A stretch of 64,000 nucleotides of DNA from Lichenicoccus roseus. Lineage in GTDB: Bacteria; Pseudomonadota; Alphaproteobacteria; Acetobacterales; Acetobacteraceae. Of this stretch, positions 1 to 7,412 are shown in pieces (within the stretch, counting starts at the first letter, position 1; every line of letters starts with the position of its first letter). The stretch spans positions 1 through 64,000 of the forward strand of contig NZ_VCDI01000010.1 in assembly GCF_005844085.1 (NCBI RefSeq), in the 5' to 3' direction. The position numbers and the translations under genes are program-made. A model generated the notes under the pieces. The model worked only from the letters and a program-made list of their open reading frames with translations, made no database searches and was not told where the DNA came from.

Positions 1-114
1 CTTTTCGCCAGACCGCCGCGGTGAGCGGGGATTTAGGCCCGTTACCCCACACGGTCAACACGGAAAATGAACCGGCGTGGTTTTCGCCGTGGTCGCGGCC
101 GCCTCCGTGACCCC
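1..114. other. left edge, no assignable gene
   Basis: These bases lie downstream of the stop of the first minus-strand gene and carry no open frame that resembles a protein. A plus-strand frame open from the window edge to a TGA at bases 22-24 could be the tail of a gene outside the window, but it is too short to judge. Confidence 0.3.
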
Positions 115-1092
115 TCAGCCGGCGGTGGCGTAGCTCCGGAACCAGTCGACGAAACGCGGAATGCCGTCCTGCAGCCGGGTGCTGGGTCGCCATCCGGTCA
201 ACGTCTCGACGGCGTCCACCGAGGCCCAGGTTGCCTCGATATCGGTGGCCGGTCGCGGAATCCGGCGGACACGCGCGACGCGGCCGAGCGCCTGCTCCAG
301 CAGGGACACCAGCAGCGCCACCGGCTCCGGCCGGTCGTTGCCGAGGTTGAAGGTCCGCCCCGGGGCGTCGCCCCCGGCCGGCGGATGGTCAAGTACGCGC
401 AACACACCGTCCACCACGTCATCGACGTAGGTGAAGTCGCGCGCGAGCCCCTCCCCCTCGTAGAGGGTGATCTCGGTCCCATCGAGAATCGCCTTCGCGA
501 AGGTGTAGTACGCCATGTCCGGGCGCCCCCACGGGCCATACACGGTGAAGAAGCGCAGACCTGTTTGCGGCAGGCCGAACAGATGCCCGTACGCGTGCGA
601 GATCAGCTCGGCCGAACGCTTGGTTGCCGCATAGAGCGAGCCCGGGCGATCGACCCGCTCGCTCTCTCGAAACGGCAAGTGCTCGTTGAGCCCGTACACC
701 GAGGATGAGGAGGCATAGACGAGGTGGTCGAGGCGACGCAGCCGCCGGGCCGCTTCCAGCAGCGTGACCTGTCCAAGCACGTTGGCCTGCACATAGGCAT
801 ACGGATCGACCAGCGAGTGACGCACTCCGGCCTGGGCCGCCAGATGGACGATCCCGGCAATGTCGGCCTCGCGGTCCAGCAGGCCTGCAAGCGCCTCGCG
901 ATCGGTAAGGTCCAGCCGCTCGAAACGAAACCGGTCGTGCGCGCACAGCCGCTCGAGCCGCGCCTGCTTGAGGCGCACATCGTAATACGGGTCGAGATTA
1001 TCCAGCCCGACGACACGCTCGCCACGGTCGATCAGGGCCTTGGTCACATGCGCGCCGACGAAGCCGGCACAGCCGGTTACCAGGATCGCCAT
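115..1092 (-). CDS. NAD-dependent sugar-nucleotide epimerase (UDP-glucuronate 4-epimerase-like)
   Basis: This 325-residue protein is an extended-SDR sugar-nucleotide epimerase/dehydratase. It opens with the NAD-binding glycine motif GCAGFVG near residue 7. The segment GLDNLDPYYD is typical of the UDP-glucuronate 4-epimerase branch, and the catalytic pair sits in a Y-x3-K motif (YAATK) in the middle. The length is normal for the family. The likely reaction is C4 epimerisation of a UDP-hexuronate to supply galacturonate for cell-surface glycans. The ATG at 1092 is preferred over a GTG one codon upstream because the NAD-binding strand then starts immediately. No other glycan gene is adjacent, so the exact substrate is inferred from the family only. 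Confidence 0.85.
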   Translation of the reverse strand: MAILVTGCAGFVGAHVTKALIDRGERVVGLDNLDPYYDVRLKQARLERLCAHDRFRFERLDLTDREALAGLLDREADIAGIVHLAAQAGVRHSLVDPYAYVQANVLGQVTLLEAARRLRRLDHLVYASSSSVYGLNEHLPFRESERVDRPGSLYAATKRSAELISHAYGHLFGLPQTGLRFFTVYGPWGRPDMAYYTFAKAILDGTEITLYEGEGLARDFTYVDDVVDGVLRVLDHPPAGGDAPGRTFNLGNDRPEPVALLVSLLEQALGRVARVRRIPRPATDIEATWASVDAVETLTGWRPSTRLQDGIPRFVDWFRSYATAG

Positions 1093-1221
1093 CACGCTGC
1101 CGCCTTGATCGTTACGGCCGGCAGGCTACCCACTACGAGGCCAGGCCGGAAGCCGCGAACGCCACGCAACGACGCCCGTGCGATCGCGTTCTGCGACGGC
1201 AACCTCACAAGGACGCCGCTC

Positions 1222-1779
1222 ATGGCCGCCGACGACAAGCCCAAGCTGGTAAAGCCCCGCCTGCATCCGACCCGCAACAACATCGAATCCAACGCCCGCA
1301 ACGTCTCCATCTCGCTGCTGAACCATCGCCTTGCCGACGGTCTCGACCTGGCGCTGATCACCAAGCAGGCACACTGGAACCTGAAGGGACCGCAGTTCAT
1401 CGGCGTCCACGAGATGCTGGATGGCTTCCGCACCGACCAGGATGACTGGAACGACAAGATGGCGGAGCGGATCACCGCACTCGGTGGCACGGCCTACGGC
1501 ACCACGCAGGACATCACCCGGAACAGCAAGCTCGAGGCGTATCCGACGGATATCTACCGGATTGCCGATCACCTCGCGGCGTTGATCGACCGCTACGCCG
1601 CCTTCGGCAACACGATCCGCGAAAGCATCGACGAGACCGACGAGGCCGGCGACGCCGATACTGCCGACCTTTTCACCGAGGTCTCCCGCGGCATCGACAA
1701 GCAGCTCTGGTTCCTGGAAGCGCATGTCCAGGAGCCGACCGGCGAGATCCGTGACGGCGACGGCAAGGGCGCGCGGTAA
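1222..1779 (+). CDS. dps: Dps family ferritin-like DNA-protection protein
   Basis: Dps proteins form dodecamers that oxidise and store ferrous iron using peroxide and shield DNA in stress. The 185-residue product carries the complete intersubunit ferroxidase set: His51 (in HWNLKG), His63, Asp67, Asp78 and Glu82. This numbering is the same as in the E. coli protein. The lysine-rich N-terminal tail (first 20 residues) fits DNA binding. The ATG at 1222 follows an AAGGA ribosome-binding site, and upstream in-frame sequence lacks family resemblance. The gene stands alone, divergent from the epimerase and convergent with the DUF192 gene. OxyR or Fur control would be expected from the family, but I see no clear operator. 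Confidence 0.93.
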   Translation: MAADDKPKLVKPRLHPTRNNIESNARNVSISLLNHRLADGLDLALITKQAHWNLKGPQFIGVHEMLDGFRTDQDDWNDKMAERITALGGTAYGTTQDITRNSKLEAYPTDIYRIADHLAALIDRYAAFGNTIRESIDETDEAGDADTADLFTEVSRGIDKQLWFLEAHVQEPTGEIRDGDGKGAR

Positions 1780-1800
1780 CAAGCCCTCTACGACGTTCGG

Positions 1801-2310
1801 TCAGCCTTTCGAGGCCTGGCCGAACGCCTTGTTCTCGATCCGGTCGCCGACCCGGATACCCAGTTTGGCGGTAATGCCGCCCTGTAGTTCGACCGTCGCG
1901 AGCACCGGACCGTTGCTCGAGATCTGTGCCAGGCTTTCCGGCACCGTGTTCTCGGCGATGGTCCGGATCGTGCCATCTGGATTGACGAACACCATGTCTT
2001 CCGGGACAGGGCAGTTCTCCATCCACATGGCACTCGGTTGCGGCGCCGGCCAGATGAACAGCATGCCGCCGTTCGGCGGGATCGAGGTCCGGTACATCAG
2101 CCCGACCTGCTGCTCGCGCGGCGTGCGCGCCAGCTCGACGGAGAAATCGTGGCGCGCGCCGCCGCGCGAGATGATGGTCAGCGGCTGCTTCTGCAGTTCC
2201 GGCTGCGCCTGGCGCGGTTCGCTGGTGTCGGCATCCTGCGCGTGTGCCCGAGCCTCGACAGCGGCAAGAATGCCAAGCAACAGAAAGGTCAACAAGCCAG
2301 CCCGTCGCAT
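1801..2310 (-). CDS. exported DUF192 family protein
   Basis: The 169-residue product begins with a signal peptide (MRRAGLL, then a hydrophobic stretch ending near ARAHAQ), so it is probably periplasmic. The rest is a DUF192 domain, recognised by the block around GLMYRTSIPPNGGMLF and the following W-x-P motif region, with a C-terminal GVRVGDRIE-like end. The domain is small, beta-rich and of unknown biochemical role. The start codon is four bases from the stop of the deacetylase-like gene at 2314, so the two are probably cotranscribed from the metallo-hydrolase end. The family name carries no established function and I assign none. Confidence 0.85.
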   Translation of the reverse strand: MRRAGLLTFLLLGILAAVEARAHAQDADTSEPRQAQPELQKQPLTIISRGGARHDFSVELARTPREQQVGLMYRTSIPPNGGMLFIWPAPQPSAMWMENCPVPEDMVFVNPDGTIRTIAENTVPESLAQISSNGPVLATVELQGGITAKLGIRVGDRIENKAFGQASKG

Positions 2311-2313
2311 CGA

Positions 2314-3525
2314 TCAGCGTCCCCCGGTCGTCATCACGGCAAGCCCCATTAGTTCCGCAGCTTGTATCTCTAATGCCTGGGCGGCGCAGTCCAGCACCGC
2401 CTCGCGCACAGGACCCTCGCGCGGTGCATCGCGCAAGGTGGTCAGCCAGTGCAGCGGCGGATTGCGCCCTGCCGCGCGCGGATAATGCAGCGCACCCAAG
2501 ACCGACTCCGCGGCCGGCGTCGCCATCCCATGACTGTCTATCCGGTTCAGTGCCGCCCAGACGCAGGCCCAGCAGCGACCGACGCTGTAGGGATTATAGC
2601 CGCCGCCGCCGCTGACGATCAGCGGAATGCCGAGCCCCTCCGCGAGGTCGAGCAGCCGGGTGGCGATCCCGACATGCGCGTTGTTGGACAACGCCAGCCG
2701 TGAGAGCGGATCCTCCTCGAGGGCGTCGGCGCCGCATTGCAGGAAGATCGCCTGGGGCCGATGCGCCTGCACCAGGGGCAGGATTGCCCGATCGAACAGC
2801 GTCCGCATCTCGGTGTCGTTGAGCCCCGCCGGGACCGGGAAATTGCGCGCCGCACCTCCCGCCCGGTCGCCGGCAAGACCGCTGCCACGCAGCTCTCCAC
2901 CATCAGCGATGCGTCGCAGCGGCCAGCGCATTGCCTCGTGAATGCTCAGGGTGAGCACATCGTCGTCATCGTCGAAGGCGTCCTGCACGCCGTCGCCATG
3001 ATGGGCGTCGATGTCGACGTAGGCGATCCGGCGCAGGCCAAGTTCCTGCCAGACCATCAGCGCCAGGACCACGTCGTTCAGGTAGCAGAAGCCCGACGCG
3101 CGGTCCGGACGGCCATGATGGGTGCCGCCACCGAGGCAGTGCGCGACCCCGGTCTCGCCGGTCCCGGTCAGGCGCGCGGCAAGCATGAGGCCGCCGGCTC
3201 CGGTCATCGAACGGCGGTACATTTCCGGATAGACCGGATTGTCGCCGACGCCGATGCGGTAGCGGGCCTGCGTCTCCGGGCTGACCGCCTGGTCGCGCTC
3301 GGCCTGGAACAAGGCCTCGACATAGTCCGCCCGGTGATAACGCAGCACCTGACCGCGCTCGGCAATCGGGGCCGTACGGTAGTGCGCCTCGTCCAGCCAG
3401 CCCATCGCCCGGATCAGGTCGAGGGCGACACTCACCCGTGGCACCGCCAGCGGATGCCGGGGCCCGAACGAGGAGTGCCGGTAGATCTCGCTGCCGATCA
3501 GGATTGGCGGAACTGCATGAAGCAT
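2314..3525 (-). CDS. histone deacetylase family protein (AcuC/HDAC-like amidohydrolase)
   Basis: This 403-residue protein belongs to the arginase/deacetylase fold of zinc amidohydrolases. The metal-binding aspartate motif is clear (DIDAHHGDGVQ), preceded by an active-site histidine pair (GGTHHG) and the ASGFCYLNDV block, and followed by the late GGGGYN loop. Bacterial members remove acetyl groups from acetyl-polyamines or acetyl-lysine; the substrate here cannot be read from sequence. The ATG at 3525 was chosen because homology (IGSEIYRHSSFGPRHPL) begins shortly after it and it leaves a 16-base gap after the upstream gene. An in-frame ATG at 3573 would overlap that gene. Its neighbours suggest an operon with the metallo-hydrolase and DUF192 genes. 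Confidence 0.87.
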   Translation of the reverse strand: MLHAVPPILIGSEIYRHSSFGPRHPLAVPRVSVALDLIRAMGWLDEAHYRTAPIAERGQVLRYHRADYVEALFQAERDQAVSPETQARYRIGVGDNPVYPEMYRRSMTGAGGLMLAARLTGTGETGVAHCLGGGTHHGRPDRASGFCYLNDVVLALMVWQELGLRRIAYVDIDAHHGDGVQDAFDDDDDVLTLSIHEAMRWPLRRIADGGELRGSGLAGDRAGGAARNFPVPAGLNDTEMRTLFDRAILPLVQAHRPQAIFLQCGADALEEDPLSRLALSNNAHVGIATRLLDLAEGLGIPLIVSGGGGYNPYSVGRCWACVWAALNRIDSHGMATPAAESVLGALHYPRAAGRNPPLHWLTTLRDAPREGPVREAVLDCAAQALEIQAAELMGLAVMTTGGR

Positions 3526-3541
3526 CGCCAGGCCGAAGCGC

Positions 3542-4237
3542 TCAGCGCAGGAACGGGTTGCTCCGTCGTTCATCACCGATGCGCGTCGCTGGACCATGGC
3601 CGGGGAATACCCTGACCTCGTCGCCCAGGGGGAACAGCGTGTCGCGGATCGACCGGACCAGCAGCGGGCCGTCGCCCTGCGGCAGGTCGGTGCGCCCGAC
3701 CGAGCCAGCGAACAGGGTATCGCCGGCGATCAGCACCCCTCCGTCGCGGTCGAAGAAGGCGACGTGACCGGGCGTATGGCCGGGAACGAACAGCACCTCG
3801 AGCCTGCGGCCGGCAAGGTCGAGGGTATCGCCGCCCGTCAGCCAGCGGTCCGGGAACGCATCGTGCAGACCGTCTACACCGTAGGCCGCCGCCTGCCGGC
3901 TGATGTTGGAGAGCAGGAACTCGTCCCGGCGGTCCGGACCGACGACCTGAACCGGCTGGCCGTCTGGGGTCGGCGGCAGCGCGCGACGCAATGCCTCGAC
4001 GCCGCCGGCATGGTCCAGGTGCCCATGCGTCAGCAGGATTGCCTCCACGGCGACGCCGAGCGCGCCGAGCCTGTCGACGATGCGCTCGACATCGCCGCCG
4101 GGATCGATCACCACGCCACGCCGGGTTGCGGGATCGAAAAGGATCGAGCAGTTCTGCTGGAACGGCGTCACCGGGAGGATATCGAGACCCTCCGGCAGCG
4201 TGTGGCCGGCGGGGTCGGGCGACGGGTTCGATGCCAT
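3542..4237 (-). CDS. metallo-beta-lactamase fold hydrolase (glyoxalase II-like)
   Basis: The 231-residue protein has the dinuclear metal motif THGHLDHAGG near residue 75, a second histidine in VPGHTPGHV, a bridging aspartate in IAGDTLF, and a C-terminal FPGHGP histidine. The spacing and the GSVGRTDLP block place it with YcbL-type small glyoxalase II relatives, which hydrolyse thioesters such as S-lactoylglutathione or act on persulfides. It is shorter than classical GloB, which has an extra substrate-binding C-terminal domain, so specificity is uncertain. It is the first gene of the minus-strand group that continues with the deacetylase-like and DUF192 genes. Confidence 0.87.
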   Translation of the reverse strand: MASNPSPDPAGHTLPEGLDILPVTPFQQNCSILFDPATRRGVVIDPGGDVERIVDRLGALGVAVEAILLTHGHLDHAGGVEALRRALPPTPDGQPVQVVGPDRRDEFLLSNISRQAAAYGVDGLHDAFPDRWLTGGDTLDLAGRRLEVLFVPGHTPGHVAFFDRDGGVLIAGDTLFAGSVGRTDLPQGDGPLLVRSIRDTLFPLGDEVRVFPGHGPATRIGDERRSNPFLR

Positions 4238-4343
4238 GACAGGTCGATCTCTTTAAGAAGCCTGCATGCTAGCTTAGATCATCGGCCGCGGTGGTCGAGG
4301 CCCGGGGTATCGGCGTGCCCGGCCGCAGGGAGAAAATCGACCC

Positions 4344-4961
4344 ATGCACATCACGGGAGAGCGGCAGGTGCCGGCGCCGCGCGAGCGGGTCTGGAAAGCG
4401 CTGCTGGACGCAGGCGTGCTGCAGGATTGCGTACCGGGTCTCGCCGTCGCGGCGGACGGCGACAACCTTGTTCTTTCAGGACGCGGTGCCGGGCTCGGCG
4501 ACCGGGTATTGCGTGCGCAGCGCACCATCAATCAGCCATTCGATGCCCTGGGATGGCGCCTCGATCCGGGTGCCGCGGCCAGCCAGATGCTGCTGATCCG
4601 GCTCGCCGAGCAGGGCGTGTACACGCGCCTGAGCTACGAGATCTCGCTGGCCGAACCGGACGACGCCGATCCGTCGGCGACGGCGGGCATTCGCGAGCAG
4701 AACCTGCAGGCCCGGGTCCAGCAGGCCCTCGACCGCTTCGTGCAGCAGGCAGCCGGGCCTGCCGAGATCGGCGCCGGCGGGATTGCAAGCGCGGTGCAGG
4801 CGGCTACCGAGCCAGGCACGCAGCCGACCTCCCGCATGACCGCCGAGGCTACGGCGAGTACCGAGGCGGCGAGTGCGGCCTGGGCGGCGATCGCCAACCC
4901 TGCGGCCATCGGCGGCGTTCTGTTCGTCCTGGTGCTGCTCTTCATGGTGGGGGTGTTCTGA
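4344..4961 (+). CDS. coxG: CoxG-like SRPBCC protein with C-terminal membrane anchor
   Basis: The 205-residue product is a START/SRPBCC-fold protein of the CoxG family (MHITGERQVPAPRERVW at the N terminus, then LLDAGVLQDCVPG). In carboxydotrophs CoxG helps anchor CO dehydrogenase at the cytoplasmic membrane. A hydrophobic segment fills the last 25 residues (IGGVLFVLVLLFMVGVF), which fits a membrane tether. Its stop overlaps the next ATG by one base, so it is translationally coupled to the xdhC pair. No molybdenum-hydroxylase structural genes are present in the window, so the partner enzyme is unknown. The symbol is by family resemblance. Confidence 0.82.
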   Translation: MHITGERQVPAPRERVWKALLDAGVLQDCVPGLAVAADGDNLVLSGRGAGLGDRVLRAQRTINQPFDALGWRLDPGAAASQMLLIRLAEQGVYTRLSYEISLAEPDDADPSATAGIREQNLQARVQQALDRFVQQAAGPAEIGAGGIASAVQAATEPGTQPTSRMTAEATASTEAASAAWAAIANPAAIGGVLFVLVLLFMVGVF

Positions 4962-5338
4962 TGTCTTCCGGGATAGAGCCTGCCTTCGCCGCCGGAACCA
5001 GGGCGGCTTCGGCCGCAGCCCCGGATGACGCGCTGGCCTATGCGATGCGCTGGCATGCCGGCGGCGATGCGGTGGCGCTTGCGACGGTGACCGAGACCTG
5101 GGGCAGCGCGCCCTGCCCGGTCGGCAGCATGATGGCGGTCTCCGGCAGCGGCCGGATCGAGGGATCGGTGAGCGGCGGCTGCGTCGAGGCGGCGGTGGTG
5201 CAGGCCGCGCAGGACGCCATCGCAGACGGCGCGCCGCGCCGGCTTTCGTTCGCGGTCAGCGACGGCAGCGCCTGGTCGGTCGGCCTGGCATGCGGCGGAA
5301 CCATCAAGGTGTTCGTGGAAGCACTGCAGCTGGCATGA
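4961..5338 (+). CDS. XdhC/CoxI family maturation factor, N-terminal-type module
   Basis: The 125-residue product equals the N-terminal XdhC_CoxI domain. It contains the conserved VSGGCVE cysteine motif and a second cysteine in LACGGTIKVFVE near the C terminus. XdhC proteins bind molybdenum cofactor, promote its sulfuration and hand it to xanthine-dehydrogenase-type enzymes. Here the usual single protein is split: the Rossmann half is the next gene, which starts within this gene's stop codon region. The ATG at 4961 shares a base with the coxG-like stop. The split form is common in alphaproteobacteria, so I read it as normal organisation and not as a frameshift. Confidence 0.85.
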   Translation: MSSGIEPAFAAGTRAASAAAPDDALAYAMRWHAGGDAVALATVTETWGSAPCPVGSMMAVSGSGRIEGSVSGGCVEAAVVQAAQDAIADGAPRRLSFAVSDGSAWSVGLACGGTIKVFVEALQLA

Positions 5339-6054
5339 CTCCGGCTCTGCTCGGTGCGCTGATCGAGGCCCGCGCGCATCGGCGCCCGGCGGTGCTGGCC
5401 ACGCGGCTCGCCGATGGAAGCCAGCATCTGCTGGTCGAGCCGGTTGGCCGGGGCATGGTCGAGATGGATCCGCGGCTGCTGGACGCGGCGCGAACCGCGG
5501 TCCGCACCGATCGGAGCGGGACCGTCATGCTGGCTGACGAGGAGTGGTTCCTGCAGGTGCATCTGCCGGCGCCACGCCTGCTTCTGGTCGGTGCGGTGCA
5601 TGTGGCGCAGGCGCTGGCGCCATTGGCCGGAGCGGTCGGCCTGGCGGTCTCGGTCATCGATCCGCGCCAGGGTTTCGCCACCGAGGAGCGCTTTCCCGGC
5701 ATCCCGCTGCTGCGGTCATGGCCGGACGAGGCGCTGGCGACGCTCGGTATCGACAGCCGTACCGCGGTGGTGACGCTCAGCCACGAGGCGCGGCTCGACG
5801 ACCCGGCGCTGGATGCGGCGCTGGCGAGCGAGGCCTTCTATGTCGGCGCGCTGGGCTCGCGAAAGACGCAGGCGGCGCGTCGGGAACGGCTGCGCGCGAT
5901 GGGCCACGGGGAGGCTGCGATCGCTCGCCTGCATGGACCGGTAGGCCTCGCCATCGGCGCCGTCGGCCCGCAGGAGATCGCGCTGTCTATCGTGTCGGAG
6001 CTGGTCGCGGTGCGGCGCGGGGCGGCTCTCGGCACGCGGTTGCCGGCACCCTGA
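5335..6054 (+). CDS. XdhC family protein, C-terminal Rossmann module
   Basis: The 239-residue product corresponds to the NAD-type Rossmann half of XdhC. Features are the LLLVGAVHVAQALAPLA nucleotide-fold entry, VIDPRQGFATEERFPG, the LSHEARLDDPAL block, and YVGALGSRKTQAARRERL, followed by a GPVGLAIGA-type end. The ATG at 5335 overlaps the preceding stop by four bases (ATGA), giving direct translational coupling. Together with the preceding gene it should act in cofactor sulfuration and insertion for a molybdenum hydroxylase. The first GxGxxG glycine pattern is less regular than in E. coli-type XdhC, which may reflect the family and not loss of function. Confidence 0.85.
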   Translation: MTPALLGALIEARAHRRPAVLATRLADGSQHLLVEPVGRGMVEMDPRLLDAARTAVRTDRSGTVMLADEEWFLQVHLPAPRLLLVGAVHVAQALAPLAGAVGLAVSVIDPRQGFATEERFPGIPLLRSWPDEALATLGIDSRTAVVTLSHEARLDDPALDAALASEAFYVGALGSRKTQAARRERLRAMGHGEAAIARLHGPVGLAIGAVGPQEIALSIVSELVAVRRGAALGTRLPAP

Positions 6055-6689
6055 CCGGCGATCTGCCGACAGCGGCTATCGTGCTCGCAGCCGGACATGG
6101 CCGCCGGGCATCCAACGACGGTGGCGTCAACAAGCTGCTCGCCCGCAACCGTGACGGCCGCCGGATGATCGACTGCAGCGTGCGGGCGGTGCTGGACAGC
6201 CGGGCGGACACGGTGGTCGTGGTGCTCGGCCACCAGGCCGCGGCCGTCGGCAGCGCGCTCGACGAGGCACGACTGCAGGCCGGCGACCGGCTTCGCATCG
6301 TCCTGTGCGAGGACCACGCCGAAGGCATGGCGGCCAGCCTGCGCACCGGCATCGCCACGATCAGAGAGACATCCGCGGCGGCGGTCGCGGTCTGCCTCGG
6401 CGACATGCCGCTGCTGCGTCCACAGACCCTGGACCGGATGATCACGGCGCTGGCCGATGCGCCGGCTGCGGTGGCGCTGGCGCCGCGCCATGAGGGCAGG
6501 CGCGGCAATCCGGTACTGTGGCGGCGGGTGCTGTTTGCGTCCCTGCTCGGCCTGACCGGCGACCAGGGCGCCCGGTCGCTGCTGCGGAAGCATGCCGCCC
6601 GGCTGATCGAACTGGACGTCGACGATGCCGGCGTGCTGGAGGATTTCGACACCGCCGGAAGGCTGGAGCTGTTCGCGTCACTGGTGTGA
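6051..6689 (+). CDS. MocA-like molybdenum cofactor nucleotidyltransferase, probable CTG start
   Basis: The product (about 212 residues) is a MobA/MocA-type nucleotidyltransferase: AAIVLAAGHGRR at the N terminus, a nucleotide-handling block through VVVVLGHQA, the acidic CLGDMPLL motif, and HEGRRGNPVLWRR. MocA adds CMP to molybdopterin to form the cytosine dinucleotide cofactor used by CO dehydrogenase-type enzymes, which matches the coxG/xdhC neighbours. There is no ATG, GTG or TTG in frame between the preceding stop and the AAIVLAAG strand. The CTG at 6051 overlaps the xdhC stop as CTGA, the same four-base geometry as the ATGA upstream, so it is the best candidate start. Confidence 0.8.
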   Translation: MTGDLPTAAIVLAAGHGRRASNDGGVNKLLARNRDGRRMIDCSVRAVLDSRADTVVVVLGHQAAAVGSALDEARLQAGDRLRIVLCEDHAEGMAASLRTGIATIRETSAAAVAVCLGDMPLLRPQTLDRMITALADAPAAVALAPRHEGRRGNPVLWRRVLFASLLGLTGDQGARSLLRKHAARLIELDVDDAGVLEDFDTAGRLELFASLV

Positions 6690-6766
6690 TCCGCGTTGAC
6701 CACGACCGGCCCCTCTGATCAGACAGCAGCGGGCACCTCCACGGGGCCGACAAGGGAGTTCACGAC

Positions 6767-7117
6767 ATGAGCAAGATCCTACGCACCGGGCCGAACGCCA
6801 TCCTTTCGAAGGTGGTCGAGTATCACGGCTTCATCTTCACGCAGGGCGTGGTCGCACGCGACCTGTCCGGCGACGTCGCGGCGCAGACACGCGATATCCT
6901 GGCGCAGCTCGACGAGATGCTCGAGACGCATGGCACCGACAACACGCGACTGCTGCAGGCCTTGATCTGGCTCAAGGACATCGGCGACCGCGACGTGCTC
7001 AATGAGATCTGGTCGGCATGGCTGCCGCAGGATGGCGCTCCCGCCCGCGCCTGCGTGCAGGCAGTGCTCGCCGACCCGCGCATCCTGGTGGAGATCATGC
7101 TGACGACCACGAAATGA
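6767..7117 (+). CDS. RidA family (YjgF/YER057c/UK114) enamine/imine deaminase
   Basis: The 116-residue product is a full-length RidA-type protein. RidA trimers hydrolyse reactive enamine/imine intermediates such as 2-aminoacrylate released by PLP enzymes. The conserved substrate-binding arginine lies in PARACVQAVLADP near residue 90, followed by the usual VEIMLTT C-terminal strand. The N-terminal HGFIFTQGVV segment matches the family. A good ribosome-binding site (AAGGGAG) precedes the ATG. It is 77 bases after the mocA-like stop and could be read through from that operon or have its own promoter. Subgroup assignment (RidA versus Rid1-7) is not possible by eye. Confidence 0.85.
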   Translation: MSKILRTGPNAILSKVVEYHGFIFTQGVVARDLSGDVAAQTRDILAQLDEMLETHGTDNTRLLQALIWLKDIGDRDVLNEIWSAWLPQDGAPARACVQAVLADPRILVEIMLTTTK

Positions 7118-7412
7118 AGCCGGTCGGAACGTAGCCGACTTGTTGCAACAACCGTTGCAAACCTGCAACAGCCGCGCGCATCTTTTCGATGTCGGCGACG
7201 CCGCGGCTGGAATCGTCGCGGCGTCCTCGGCTATTCGTTGCAATTGCATGAGCACAACGGGCGAGACAGGAACATAGTCCTTGAATCCCGCCTGTTGAGA
7301 CGAGTTTTCTGTTTATTTCGACCGAAGCCGGGACGGACAGGCTTCTTCGTCTTGTCAGGGTTGCATCGCCCTTGCTAGCTGCCCTTCACGGGACAGTGAG
7401 GCTAGGGTGGAA
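7118..7412. promoter_or_regulatory. intergenic region with TTGCAA palindromes and a hairpin
   Basis: No gene is evident. The region has a perfect 12-base palindrome (7140-7151, TTGTTGCAACAA), followed closely by two more TTGCAA/TGCAAC half-elements and another GTTGCAATTGCA at about 7237-7248. A GC-rich inverted repeat lies at 7197-7225. It therefore probably holds the end of the ridA transcript and the promoter/operator region of the CHAP-domain gene. Confidence 0.4.
7197..7225. terminator. terminator-like hairpin after ridA
   Basis: GACGCCGCG and its exact complement CGCGGCGTC form a 9-base-pair stem with an 11-base loop, 80 bases after the ridA stop. No T-run follows, so it may be an imperfect terminator or an mRNA 3'-end stabiliser. 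Confidence 0.4.

Noticed and set aside
1222-1260. A longer Dps starting upstream around base 724
   Set aside because: Residues before the ATG at 1222 are antisense to the epimerase gene and unrelated to Dps; the AAGGA site and residue numbering fit 1222.
4961-6054. A frameshift splitting xdhC
   Set aside because: Both halves have proper starts, a four-base overlap and complete domains; the two-gene form is common in alphaproteobacteria.
7237-7248. GTTGCAATTGCA as a core promoter -10 element
   Set aside because: It lacks a spaced -35 partner and looks more like another copy of the TTGCAA element.
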